64,000 nt of DNA from Rothia sp035916755. Lineage in GTDB: Bacteria; Actinomycetota; Actinomycetes; Actinomycetales; Micrococcaceae. Both the position numbers and the translations under genes were made by a program. The notes under the pieces were generated by a model, which was not told the origin of the DNA, searched no databases, and worked only from the letters and a program-made list of their open reading frames with translations. Below, piece after piece: positions 53,063-62,315 of this stretch (positions within the stretch are counted from its first letter, which is position 1; each line of letters begins with the position of its first letter). Where the stretch lies: positions 1 to 64,000 of the forward strand of contig NZ_JAYWIX010000005.1 in the NCBI RefSeq assembly GCF_035916755.1, written 5' to 3'.

Positions 53063-53752
53063 TCATTCTTGAGGCAGGTCCCACCAGAGAATCGGCTGGC
53101 CAGGCCCGGAGTTAAGCCAACTAAACTTCACCGCTTCCAGCCAGGGGCCAGCGTCCTGAACCTCAAAAGCCACAAGGTCACCCACCTCAGCGGTGACAGC
53201 CTCATCCACACCAGTAATTTCTCGCCCGGCAACCACTAGTCCGCCCACCGTAATAACCAGGGGGAGCACCTGATCAGGAGCTAAAGAGCGCACCAGGGCC
53301 AGGTTAGCGGCACTTACCTTCCAAACCATCCGCGAGGCGTCCGTTTGCTCCGCCCGAACAGCAGCATCTTCAGAGCTTTCAGCTGCCATATCAAACCCAT
53401 ACCAGGTGCGCCCGGCTGGGCCAGTTGTGGGCTGGGCATCTATCTGCCGCAAAATAACAGCTTTTTGAGCCTGAACACCCAGCTCAGCAAGCCGCTGCAC
53501 GAAGCCCGGTTTATCCCACCGTGGAGCAGAAGCGAGCTCCGCCGTTCGCTCATAGGGGTAATAACGTGACTTAGCACCGGTGGTGTATGCCTGCCCCAGC
53601 GCATGAGCCCTGTCCAGTATCTGCACCTGGGCCAGCGGACGACCCACCATGTCACTAACCTCTTTAAGAGAACAGAGCCGGATATCAGAATAAGTCACGA
53701 TAAATCTTTCATGTCTTTTTCTCTGGCCTAAGACAGCAACCTCGACCAGCAA
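53063..53752 (-). CDS. Uncharacterised protein with MerR/HTH-like N-terminus
   Basis: At most 229 aa. The start is uncertain: ATG 53752, or GTG 53698 opening VTYSDIRLCSLKEVSD. The first 60 residues after that GTG look like a DNA-binding domain (KEVSDMVGRPLAQVQILDRA, then KSRYYPYERTAELA). The remaining 140 residues form an unrecognised mixed domain with several Trp. It diverges from maf, so it could regulate locally, but that is only inference. Confidence 0.6.
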   Translation of the reverse strand: MLVEVAVLGQRKRHERFIVTYSDIRLCSLKEVSDMVGRPLAQVQILDRAHALGQAYTTGAKSRYYPYERTAELASAPRWDKPGFVQRLAELGVQAQKAVILRQIDAQPTTGPAGRTWYGFDMAAESSEDAAVRAEQTDASRMVWKVSAANLALVRSLAPDQVLPLVITVGGLVVAGREITGVDEAVTAEVGDLVAFEVQDAGPWLEAVKFSWLNSGPGQPILWWDLPQE

Positions 53753-53833
53753 AAGCCTATCTAAACAGTATCTAGTTGAGCCTACACCTGCCGCCCACCA
53801 ACTGCGACTGCTCCAGCCACTAGACTGTTACCC

Positions 53834-54544
53834 ATGCAGAACCCCACTGAAACCACAGCCACGGCGGGCGAGCAGCCGGTGCGGCTCGTCCTTGCCTCAT
53901 CATCCCCTGCCCGCAAAAAGCTCCTGGAGGACGCCGGCGTCCGCTTCACCGTTATTGTCAGCGATGTTGATGAGGACGCAGCCCTGCGCGAGGCCCAGCA
54001 GGCCGCCTATGAAGCTGGGCTGGGCGACATTACCCCGGCACAGACTGCCCAGCTGCTGGCCAAGGCAAAAGCGCAGGCGGTTGCCGCCCTGCCCGAGGCA
54101 GCGGGTGCCCTGGTGCTGGGCTGTGACTCTGTCTTTGAGCTCGATGGCCTTGCCTACGGCAAGCCCGGCAGTGCCGAAAAAGCCCTGGACCGTATTACCG
54201 CAATGAGCGGACGCAGCGGGCAGCTCCACACGGGCCACTGGCTGGTTGATACCCGCGCCGCTTCCCCTCACCAGAGCAGCGACAAATACCCCGAGGCTAG
54301 CGAGCTGCGCACGGCCACCGTCCATTTCGACACCTTCAGTGAAGAAGAAGCCCAGCGCTATGTGGCTACCGGGGAGCCCCTATGGGTGGCTGGTTCTTTC
54401 ACAATTGACGGTTTCGGTGCCGCTTTTATTCGGGGTATCGAGGGCGAATACCACACGGTGGTGGGGCTCTCCGTTCATGCACTGCGCACAATGCTGGCCG
54501 ACTTCGGTGTTTCAATCAGCGACATTTGGAAAAATTCGCGATAA
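53834..54544 (+). CDS. maf: Maf-family nucleoside triphosphate pyrophosphatase
   Basis: A 236-aa enzyme that hydrolyses non-canonical or modified NTPs. LVLASSSPARKKLLEDAG (near 19-36), LVLGCDSVFELDG with the catalytic Asp (near 97), GKPGSAEKALDRI, and FTIDGFGAAFIRGIEGEYHTVVGL at the C-terminus are family blocks. Two low-similarity insertions (45-75 and 135-155) lengthen it slightly. It sits directly upstream of accA as in other actinobacteria. Confidence 0.93.
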   Translation: MQNPTETTATAGEQPVRLVLASSSPARKKLLEDAGVRFTVIVSDVDEDAALREAQQAAYEAGLGDITPAQTAQLLAKAKAQAVAALPEAAGALVLGCDSVFELDGLAYGKPGSAEKALDRITAMSGRSGQLHTGHWLVDTRAASPHQSSDKYPEASELRTATVHFDTFSEEEAQRYVATGEPLWVAGSFTIDGFGAAFIRGIEGEYHTVVGLSVHALRTMLADFGVSISDIWKNSR

Positions 54545-54565
54545 ATTTCAAGATACGACTATTGT

Positions 54566-54588
54566 GAGGCGCCGAGGTTCGGCGCCTC
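54566..54588. terminator. GC-rich inverted repeat between maf and accA
   Basis: GAGGCGCC-7 nt-GGCGCCTC, perfect 8-bp stem with no U tract. It may be a weak or Rho-assisted terminator or an mRNA-stabilising hairpin. Confidence 0.4.
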
Positions 54589-54653
54589 ATAGCAATGCGT
54601 ACCTGCCAGCACCGGCACGCCAGCACGGCGCATCAACCCGAGGAGCTCTTACA

Positions 54654-56471
54654 GTGACTGCACATAACGACCTGGCCCAGACCTTTACCCCGGTGAAGGG
54701 TCGCCACACCGGTCCCGTCAGCAAGGTACTGATTGCCAACCGCGGTGAGATTGCCGTGCGCGTCATCCGAGCTGCCCAAGACGAGGGCATCTCAACCGTT
54801 GCCGTCTACGCAGACCCCGATCGCGAGGCCCAGCACGTGCTGCTAGCTGACGAGTCCTATGCCCTGGGCGGCACCACCGCAGCGGAGTCCTACTTGGTCA
54901 TGGACAAGCTACTTGAGGTGGCCAAACGCTCTGGTGCCGACGCCGTGCACCCCGGCTACGGTTTCCTTTCTGAGAACGCCCAGTTCGCCCAGCAGGTCAT
55001 CGACGCCGGCCTGACCTGGATTGGCCCCTCCCCCGAGTCCATCAACCGTCTGGGCGATAAGGTAGCCGCCCGCCATATCGCCGAGAAGGTCGGTGCCCCG
55101 CTGGTTCCCGGCACCAAGGACCCGGTCAAGAGCGCCGCTGAGGTTGAAAAATTTGCGGACGAGTACGGCCTACCTGTTGCTATCAAGGCAGCTTTCGGTG
55201 GCGGTGGGCGCGGCATCAAGGTCGCCCGCGAGCGCGAAGGTATCGGTGAGCTCTATGAGTCAGCTGTCCGCGAGGCTATCGCCGCCTTTGGCCGCGGCGA
55301 GTGCTTCATTGAGCACTTCCTTGACTCCCCCCGCCACGTTGAAACCCAGTGCCTGGCCGACGCCCACGGCAATGTTGTAGTTGTTTCGACCCGTGACTGC
55401 TCCCTGCAGCGCCGCAACCAGAAGCTGGTAGAAGAGGCCCCGGCCCCCTACCTGACCAAGGAGCAGAACGAACGCCTGTACGAGGCATCCAAGGCTATCC
55501 TGCGCGAGGCAGGCTACCAGGGCGCCGGTACCTGCGAATTCCTGGTGGGGACCGACGGCACCATTTCCTTCCTCGAAGTCAACACCCGCCTACAGGTTGA
55601 GCACCCGGTCTCCGAAGAGGTCACCGGCATTGACCTGGTACGGGAGCAGTTCCGTATCGCCCGCGGTGAGGCCATTGAGGCCACCGACCCCGAGGTGCGC
55701 GGCCACTCCTTCGAATTCCGCATTAACGGTGAGGACGCCGGCCGCAGCTTCATGCCCTCCCCCGGCACCATCGAGAAGCTGGTTGTACCTACTGGTCCGG
55801 GCGTCCGCTGGGATTCCGGGGTGATTGCAGGCGATACCGTCAGCGGCAACTTTGACTCCATGATTGCTAAGCTCATTGTCACCGGTGCCACCCGTGAACA
55901 GGCTCTGCAGCGGGCCCGTCGTGCCCTGGGTGAGCTGGTCATCGAGGGTATGCCCACCGTTGCCAACTTCCACCGCGCTGTGCTCGATGAGCCCGCCTTC
56001 GCTCCTGCCCCCGGCGGTAACTTTGCTGTTCACACCCGCTGGATTGAGACCGAGTTCAAGAACACCCTGCCCGCCTACGACGGTGCCCTCACCCTGGCTG
56101 AGGCCGATGAAGAGCGCCAGAAGATTACAGTTGAGGTCAACGGCAAGCGCATGGAAGTCGTTCTGCCCACCCTGGGCGGCACCTCTGCCAAGTCCGCTGC
56201 CGCGTCCAAGGCTCGCAAGTCCCGCTCAAGCCGCGGGGGCGCGTCCGGCTCTGCCAACAGCAATGAGCTCACCAGCCCCATGCAGGGCACCATCGTCAAG
56301 GTTGCCAGCAAGGACGGCGCCAAGGTCGCCGAAGGCGATTTGATCGTTGTACTGGAAGCCATGAAGATGGAGCAGCCCATCACCGCCCACAAGGCAGGCA
56401 AGGTCACCGGGCTCAAGCTCAAGGCGGGCGATACCGTCTCAGCCGGGGCAATTATCGCCACCATCAAATAA
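54654..56471 (+). CDS. accA: Acyl-CoA carboxylase alpha subunit (biotin carboxylase + biotin carrier)
   Basis: A 605-aa fusion of biotin carboxylase (residues 20-465) and BCCP (530-605). It carboxylates its own biotin with ATP and bicarbonate and passes it to AccD. Motifs: KVLIANRGEIAVRVIRAA, ATP-grasp loop AFGGGGRGIKVA (near 180), FLEVNTRLQVEHPVSE (near 306), and biotin Lys in EAMKMEQP (near 571). GTG 54654 has AGGAG 9 nt upstream. An Ala/Ser/Lys-rich linker (505-530) separates the domains. BirA at 43.1 kb is its likely modifier. Confidence 0.95.
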   Translation: MTAHNDLAQTFTPVKGRHTGPVSKVLIANRGEIAVRVIRAAQDEGISTVAVYADPDREAQHVLLADESYALGGTTAAESYLVMDKLLEVAKRSGADAVHPGYGFLSENAQFAQQVIDAGLTWIGPSPESINRLGDKVAARHIAEKVGAPLVPGTKDPVKSAAEVEKFADEYGLPVAIKAAFGGGGRGIKVAREREGIGELYESAVREAIAAFGRGECFIEHFLDSPRHVETQCLADAHGNVVVVSTRDCSLQRRNQKLVEEAPAPYLTKEQNERLYEASKAILREAGYQGAGTCEFLVGTDGTISFLEVNTRLQVEHPVSEEVTGIDLVREQFRIARGEAIEATDPEVRGHSFEFRINGEDAGRSFMPSPGTIEKLVVPTGPGVRWDSGVIAGDTVSGNFDSMIAKLIVTGATREQALQRARRALGELVIEGMPTVANFHRAVLDEPAFAPAPGGNFAVHTRWIETEFKNTLPAYDGALTLAEADEERQKITVEVNGKRMEVVLPTLGGTSAKSAAASKARKSRSSRGGASGSANSNELTSPMQGTIVKVASKDGAKVAEGDLIVVLEAMKMEQPITAHKAGKVTGLKLKAGDTVSAGAIIATIK

Positions 56472-56638
56472 AAGCACCGCGCACGGACTAGGCCGGGCCC
56501 CCTTGCCACTAGGTAAGGGGCCCTAACCTTTACCCAATACCCCATGAGCTCACATAGTGGAATTGAAGTTTCACATAGAGAACGCCAGTTTTAGAGTAAA
56601 ACTGTTCAACACATTCCACACACCCTCAGAGAGATCCT

Positions 56639-58033
56639 GTGAGCACCACAACCGCCACCCCAGCATCCTCTGCCACCGAGCAGACCGTGCCCCGCAGCCG
56701 CGTCATCATGGCCTCGCTCATCGGCACCACCATCGAGTTCTACGACTTTTACATCTACGCCACCGCAGCCGTGGCGGTCTTCCCCGCCCTCTTCTTCACC
56801 GGCGAGGACGACACCGCCAAGCTATTGGCCTCCATGGCAACCTTCGGCGCAGCCTTCATCGCCCGCCCCATCGGTTCCATTGTCTTTGGCCACTTCGGTG
56901 ACAAGGTAGGACGCAAGGCAACCCTGGTCGGCGCACTCCTGACCATGGGTATCGCCACCTTCCTCATCGGCCTGCTGCCCACCTACTACCAGATCGGTCT
57001 GTGGGCACCGGCCATGCTGACCATCCTGCGCTTCTGCCAGGGCCTGGGTCTGGGCGGCGAATGGTCAGGCGCAGCTCTGCTGGCTACCGAATACGCCGAA
57101 GAAGGTAAGCGCGCCCGCGCCGCTATGTGGCCCCAGCTCGGCGCCCCCTTCGGCTTCATCCTCGCCAACGGCTTCATGCTCCTGCTCACCGTAGCAATGG
57201 GCTTCACCTCCCTCGCCGCCGGCGACACCATCGATCACAACTTCCTTGTCTGGGGCTGGCGTATCCCCTTCATCGCCTCCATCGTCATGGTAGCTGTCGG
57301 CCTCTACGTGCGCTTCAAGCTCGAAGAAACCCCCGTCTTCAAGCAGGCCCTCGAAAAGAACGAAAAGGTCAAGACCCCGCTCGCCGAGGCCTTCAAGGTC
57401 GCCTGGTGGCCCATGATTCAGGGCACCTTCATCATGCTCGCCACCTACGTGCTCTTCTATCTCATGACCGCCTGGATTCTTTCTTTCGGTATCGGCGCTG
57501 TTGATAAGGGCGGCCTGGGCATCGCCTACCGCGAATTCTTGGTCATTCAGCTCATCACCATTCTCTTCTTCGCAGCCATGGTCCCGGTCTCCGGCTGGCT
57601 AGCCGACAAGTACGGCCGCCGCTCCTCCCAGCTGGTCATCACCGGAGCCATCATCATCTTCGGCCTCTCCTTCGGCTTCCTCATGAACCCCTCCATCGTC
57701 GGCACCGGCGAGGACGCCAACACCGGCCGTATCGTCCTTTTCATGGCTATCGGTATGACCCTCATGGGCCTGACCTTCGGCTCCATGAGCGCCTACCTGC
57801 CCGAGCTCTTCCCCACCAACGTCCGCTACACCGCCTCAGGTATCAGCTACAACGTTGCATCCATCCTGGGTGCAGCCCTGACCCCCTACGCCGCAGTGTG
57901 GCTGAACGCCAACGGTGGCGTGGGCGCAGTCGGCCTCTACCTGGCCGGCGCAGGTCTGCTCACCCTAATCTTCATGGCCATCACCCATGAAACCCGCGAC
58001 GTGGATCTGACCACTATGGCCCGCACTAAGTAG
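56639..58033 (+). CDS. MFS transporter, metabolite:H+ symporter (MHS) family
   Basis: A 464-aa protein with 12 hydrophobic segments. The opening SLIGTTIEFYDFYIYATAAV and FGAAFIARPIGSIVFGHFGDKVGRKATL, then GLGLGGEWSGAALLATEYA, are hallmarks of the ShiA/KgtP/ProP-type MHS group importing organic acids or osmolytes. GTG 56639 follows AGAGAG. Substrate unknown. Confidence 0.9.
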   Translation: MSTTTATPASSATEQTVPRSRVIMASLIGTTIEFYDFYIYATAAVAVFPALFFTGEDDTAKLLASMATFGAAFIARPIGSIVFGHFGDKVGRKATLVGALLTMGIATFLIGLLPTYYQIGLWAPAMLTILRFCQGLGLGGEWSGAALLATEYAEEGKRARAAMWPQLGAPFGFILANGFMLLLTVAMGFTSLAAGDTIDHNFLVWGWRIPFIASIVMVAVGLYVRFKLEETPVFKQALEKNEKVKTPLAEAFKVAWWPMIQGTFIMLATYVLFYLMTAWILSFGIGAVDKGGLGIAYREFLVIQLITILFFAAMVPVSGWLADKYGRRSSQLVITGAIIIFGLSFGFLMNPSIVGTGEDANTGRIVLFMAIGMTLMGLTFGSMSAYLPELFPTNVRYTASGISYNVASILGAALTPYAAVWLNANGGVGAVGLYLAGAGLLTLIFMAITHETRDVDLTTMARTK

Positions 58034-58053
58034 GTTTAAGGATTTAGACCAAA

Positions 58054-58160
58054 GGTAGGCCGGGCTCGCGCTCGCTGCCGACCCTCTCGCCGGTTCGCTA
58101 GCGCTCACATACGATTCACGCCAGCCCCGAGCCAGCAGCTTCGCTGCGAGCCCGCCCACC
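58054..58160. repeat. Palindromic repeat family 2, copy B
   Basis: Imperfect arms GGTAGGCCGGGCTCGC and GCGAGCCCGCCCACC enclose the core GACCCTCTCGCCGGTTCGCT...ATTCACGCCAGCCCCGAGCC. That core is shared with copy A (22.96 kb) and, inverted, with copy C (44.4 kb). Confidence 0.8.
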
Positions 58161-58203
58161 CGTGCCTGCAGCCTCCATACGCATATAGAGCCAAGGCACC
58201 ACT

Positions 58204-58240
58204 AAAACCGCCCGCTCCTTCAAGAGGAACGGGCGGTTTT
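58204..58240. terminator. Bidirectional Rho-independent terminator
   Basis: AAAACCGCCCG / CGGGCGGTTTT stem with U tracts on both strands, between convergent MFS and lpdA-like genes. Confidence 0.9.
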
Positions 58241-58256
58241 ATTATGGACGGCGCAC

Positions 58257-59693
58257 TTACTGCATAGTGTGCAACTGCCGCGCAGCTTCTGAAATAGAGC
58301 CGGTCAGCGAGGGGTAGACCGTGAAGGTCTCAGCAATATCATCGACGTGCAGCTTCTTATCAACGGCCAGCGAGAGCGGGAAGATGAGCTCTGAGGCGCG
58401 GGGGCCTACCACTACACCGCCGATAACGGTTCCCGAGTGCTTGCGGGCAAAGATTTTGATGAAGCCGTCCTCTACCGCCATCATCTTGGCGCGCGGGTTG
58501 GTTGCCAGCGGCAATATGACCATATCTGCCTGGTACTTCCCCGACTCAATTTCGCTCTGGCTCACGCCGACGGTTGCAATTTCAGGGGCCGTAAAGATAT
58601 TGGCGGCAACCTGGTGGGTGCGCAGGGGCTTGACGATGTCGCCCAGCATATGCGAAACGGCAACGCGCCCCTGCATGGCGGCCACGGAGGCCAGCGGGTA
58701 AACCCCGGTACAGTCACCGGCCGCATAGATGTTGGGGATGTTGGTGCGGGAGACGCGATCCACGTTAATGTGCCCTGATTCGCTGACCTCAACTCCGGCG
58801 TCCTCAAGACCCAGGTTTTCGGTGTTGGGAATCGAACCAACAGCAATCAGCACGTGGGAGCCAGCTACCTTGCGCCCGTCCCCCAGGGTGACAATGACGC
58901 CGTCGCCCGTCTCGTTGTAGCAGGCGGCTTCTGCGCGGGAGCGGGGCATAACGCGTACGCCCTTACGTTCGAAAACATTTTCAAGGACGGTCGCGGCATC
59001 CTCGTCCTCACCGGGCAGCACCCGGTCGCGGGAGGAAATCAGGGTAACCCGCGAGCCCAAACCGTTGTAGGCTGAGGCGAACTCTGCACCGGTCACACCG
59101 GACCCAACCACAATCAGGTCTTCGGGGAGTTCTTCAAGTGAGTAGAGCTGGGTCCAGTTGAGAATGCGCTTACCGTCCGGCTGAGCGGTGGGCAGCTCGC
59201 GGGGGTGGGTCCCCACCGCAAGAATGATGAACTCGGTGGTCAGGTCATAGGTCAGCCCGCTCGAATCGGTCACCTGCACGGTGTGGCGGTCAATTAGTTT
59301 ACCGCGGCCGTCAATCACCTTGACGCCGCTGCGTTCCAGGGTGCGTTTAATATCGTGGGACTGCTGATGCGCCAGGTCAATCAGGCGCTTGTTCACCTTG
59401 GCCAGGTCAACCGAAATGGGCGGCGGCGCGTCATTATCACCCACCGAAATGGCGAGCTCCTGGGCCTTGCCGAAGCGGTTGCGGGCGTCCGCACTGGCAA
59501 TCAGGGTTTTGGAGGGTACAACGTCGGTGAGGACGGCTGAGCCGCCCATGCCCTTATCTTCGATGATAGTGACGTCGGCGCCGTGGCTTGCAGCGACCAG
59601 GGCGGCTTCATAACCGCCGGGGCCACCGCCGAGAATGACAATTTTGTGCGATGCGTAGTCTGTTTTGAGAGTCACCCCTTTATTGTGTCGCAC
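58257..59693 (-). CDS. LpdA-like NAD(P)H-quinone dehydrogenase (disulfide-less lipoamide dehydrogenase homologue)
   Basis: A 478-aa FAD flavoprotein. FAD motif ILGGGPGGYEAAL (near 19), NAD motif VVGSGVTGAEFA (near 200), and YAAGDCTGVYPLAS (near 315). Where true lipoamide dehydrogenases have CxxxxC, this has GGSAVLTDVVPSK, so no redox disulfide forms. That matches mycobacterial LpdA (Rv3303c), which reduces quinones and not lipoamide. Start is ATG 59693 or GTG 59675. Confidence 0.88.
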   Translation of the reverse strand: MRHNKGVTLKTDYASHKIVILGGGPGGYEAALVAASHGADVTIIEDKGMGGSAVLTDVVPSKTLIASADARNRFGKAQELAISVGDNDAPPPISVDLAKVNKRLIDLAHQQSHDIKRTLERSGVKVIDGRGKLIDRHTVQVTDSSGLTYDLTTEFIILAVGTHPRELPTAQPDGKRILNWTQLYSLEELPEDLIVVGSGVTGAEFASAYNGLGSRVTLISSRDRVLPGEDEDAATVLENVFERKGVRVMPRSRAEAACYNETGDGVIVTLGDGRKVAGSHVLIAVGSIPNTENLGLEDAGVEVSESGHINVDRVSRTNIPNIYAAGDCTGVYPLASVAAMQGRVAVSHMLGDIVKPLRTHQVAANIFTAPEIATVGVSQSEIESGKYQADMVILPLATNPRAKMMAVEDGFIKIFARKHSGTVIGGVVVGPRASELIFPLSLAVDKKLHVDDIAETFTVYPSLTGSISEAARQLHTMQ

Positions 59694-59736
59694 ATCGCAC
59701 GCACGCTCAACTCTGGGCAGGTTTGGTACCGTAGAA

Positions 59737-60581
59737 GGGTGTTGAATGATTCAAATATTTCCGCTGTTTCCACCGCTGACCCTCACCACCCGGCACTGGT
59801 TCGTGCCCGTGAGGCCGCGGAGTTCATTGCCGAGAAAACCGGCGTCGAGAAGCACGACCTGGCGCTGACGCTGGGTTCTGGCTGGGGCGAAGCTGCCTCC
59901 CTCATTGGCGAAGCCACCCACGTGCTCTCTGCCGACGAGGTCCCCGGTTTCCACAAGGCTGCCGTCGTGGGCCACCCCGGTACCCTTACCTCTATTCTGA
60001 CCGAGAACGGTAAACGAGCCCTGGTTATTGGCTCCCGCACCCACTACTACGAGGGGCGTGGCATTGAAGCCGTCGTCCACGGTGTGCGCACCGCAGCCGC
60101 AGCCGGCGCTGACACCATGATTCTCACCAACGGCTGCGGCGGTCTGAACCCCGCCTACTCAGCCGGGAAACCCGTCCTGATTTCTGACCACCTGAACTTC
60201 ACCTCGGCGTCCCCGCTGACCGGTGCTCACTTCGTTGACCTGACCGACCTGTACTCCCCGCGCATCCGCGAGATTGCCCGCGGCATTGACCCCTCCCTGC
60301 AGGAGGGTGTCTACATGCAGTTCCCCGGTCCCCACTACGAAACCCCGGCCGAGGTCAAGATGGCAGGTGTACTGGGTGCTGACCTGGTGGGCATGTCCAC
60401 CGCTCTTGAAGCCATCGCTGCCCGCGCTGCGGGTCTTGAGGTCTTCGGCATCTCGCTGGTCACCAACCTGGCTGCCGGTATTCAGGAGACCCCGCTGTCC
60501 CACGCCGAGGTCATCGAAGCTGGCGAAGCTGCTGGCCCCCGCATTTCCCGTCTGCTCGCAGATATTATTGCGGCCCTCTAA
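59737..60581 (+). CDS. Purine-nucleoside phosphorylase
   Basis: About 281 aa. GTG 59737 (VLNDSNISAV) fits the family start; no ribosome site is seen. Phosphate loop TLGSGWGEAA (near 43), RTHYYEGRG (near 94), YMQFPGPHYETPAEV (near 190), and the purine-binding Asn in SLVTNLAAGI (near 245) identify a trimeric Gua/Hyp-type phosphorylase. It begins a run with phosphomutase and deoC that breaks nucleosides to bases and glycolytic intermediates. Confidence 0.92.
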
Positions 60582-60598
60582 GCACACAAGGAAACCCC

Positions 60599-62287
60599 AT
60601 GTCACTAGATACTCAACAGCTTCTTGAACAGGCTCGCGCCTGGGCCGCTATCGACCCCGACGCTGAAACCAAAGCCCAGCTTGAGGGCATCATTGCCCAG
60701 GTTGAGGCCGGCGATGAGGCCGCAACCGCCGATTTGGCCGACCGTTTCTCTGGCACCCTGCAATTCGGCACCGCGGGTCTGCGCGCCGAACTGGGTGCTG
60801 GCCCCATGCGCATGAACCGCGTTGTCGTTCAGCGTGCCGCCCAGGGCCTGGCAGACTACGCCACCGCGCGCGCGTCCGCCGAGGGCTGGGAGAAGATTTC
60901 TGCCGTGGTGGGTTTTGACGCCCGCAAGAATTCGGACGCCTTCGCCCTCGACACCGCCGCCATCTTCACCGCTGCCGGCATTGAAGTTCACCTCATGCCC
61001 TCAGCCCTGCCCACTCCTGTGACCGCCTGGGCAACCCGCGAATACGGGGCTGAAATTGGCGTCATGGTCACCGCCTCCCACAACCCGCCCAACGACAACG
61101 GCTACAAGGTCTACCTGGGCGGAGCAGCCGTTGAGCCAGGTGCCCGCGGCGCCCAGATCATTCCTCCCTACGACGGCGACATTGCAGCCGCTATCGCCGC
61201 TGTTGAAACCCCGGTGCTGGCCGCTGACGGCTGGACGGTCCTGCCCGAGAGCGTGGCTACCGACTACATCGCCCGCGTCACTCCCCTGGTCGAGCAGAAG
61301 GAGCGCGACCTCAAGATCGTTCTGACCCCCATGCACGGGGTGGGCGGTAAGACCGCTGAGTCTGTGCTGCGTCAGGCCGGCTTCACCAACGTGACCCTGG
61401 TGCCCGAGCAGGCAGAGCCCGACCCCAACTTCTCCACCGTGGCCTTCCCCAACCCCGAAGAGCCCGGCGCCCTCGACCTTGCCATGGCCCTGGCCGAGAA
61501 CGTTGATGCCGACCTGATTATCGCCAACGATCCGGACGCTGACCGCGCGGCTTTCGCCGTCAAGCGAGACGGTGCCTGGGCGATGCTGCGCGGCGACGAA
61601 ACCGGTGCGATTCTAGCTACCCGGGTGCTGGCGTCCGTCACCGACACCGAAAGCGCCACCTTCGCCAACTCGATTGTCTCCTCCCGCCTGGCAGGGGCCA
61701 TCGCCAAGGCCGCAGGAGTAGCCCACTACGAAACTCTGACCGGTTTCAAGTGGATTGCCCGCGTCGATAACCTGACCTTCGGCTACGAAGAAGCGCTGGG
61801 CTACTGCGTAGACCACGCCCAGGTGCGGGACAAGGACGGCATCTCAGCCGCCCTGGTCATGGCCGATTACGCCCAGGAGCTTAAGGACGCCGGTTCCTCC
61901 TTCCCTGCCCTCCTCGACGAAATTGCCACCGAGCACGGCCTCTACGCCACCGACCAGCTCTCCGTCCGTGTCGACGACCTCGCTCAGATTCCGGCGATGA
62001 TGAAGCGCCTGCGCGCTAACCCGCCCGCAGAGCTCGCCGAATCCCCCGTGGTATCGGTGGAGGACCTCACCGAAGGCACCGAAACCTTACCCCCCACCGA
62101 CGGTATGCGCTACTACACCGAGGATTCGACCCGCGTGATTGTGCGCCCCTCCGGCACCGAGCCTAAGCTCAAGTGCTACCTCGAAGTTGTAGTACCGGTC
62201 AGCGGTTCAGTAGCCGACGCCCGCCAGGTTGCTAGCACCAAACTGGCCCTGCTCAAGGCAGATATGAAAGCGGCGCTGGGCCTCTAA
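60599..62287 (+). CDS. Phosphohexomutase/phosphopentomutase
   Basis: A 562-aa alpha-D-phosphohexomutase. Phosphoserine loop TASHNPPNDNGYKVY (near 155), metal loop NDPDADRAAF (near 310), sugar-specificity EEALGYC (near 395), and RPSGTEPKLKCY (near 520). Its place between the nucleoside phosphorylase (17 bp gap) and deoC suggests it makes ribose- or deoxyribose-5-phosphate, though glucose-1,6 or mannose activity is possible. Confidence 0.9.
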   Translation: MSLDTQQLLEQARAWAAIDPDAETKAQLEGIIAQVEAGDEAATADLADRFSGTLQFGTAGLRAELGAGPMRMNRVVVQRAAQGLADYATARASAEGWEKISAVVGFDARKNSDAFALDTAAIFTAAGIEVHLMPSALPTPVTAWATREYGAEIGVMVTASHNPPNDNGYKVYLGGAAVEPGARGAQIIPPYDGDIAAAIAAVETPVLAADGWTVLPESVATDYIARVTPLVEQKERDLKIVLTPMHGVGGKTAESVLRQAGFTNVTLVPEQAEPDPNFSTVAFPNPEEPGALDLAMALAENVDADLIIANDPDADRAAFAVKRDGAWAMLRGDETGAILATRVLASVTDTESATFANSIVSSRLAGAIAKAAGVAHYETLTGFKWIARVDNLTFGYEEALGYCVDHAQVRDKDGISAALVMADYAQELKDAGSSFPALLDEIATEHGLYATDQLSVRVDDLAQIPAMMKRLRANPPAELAESPVVSVEDLTEGTETLPPTDGMRYYTEDSTRVIVRPSGTEPKLKCYLEVVVPVSGSVADARQVASTKLALLKADMKAALGL

Positions 62288-62315
62288 ACACACCTAGATT
62301 TCAAGGAAGAACACT

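Noticed and set aside
52795..53780. Direct repeats TATCTAGTTGAG as ends of an inserted element
   Set aside because: Only 12 bp, no transposase or terminal inverted repeats; they may be promoter-like AT-rich boxes.
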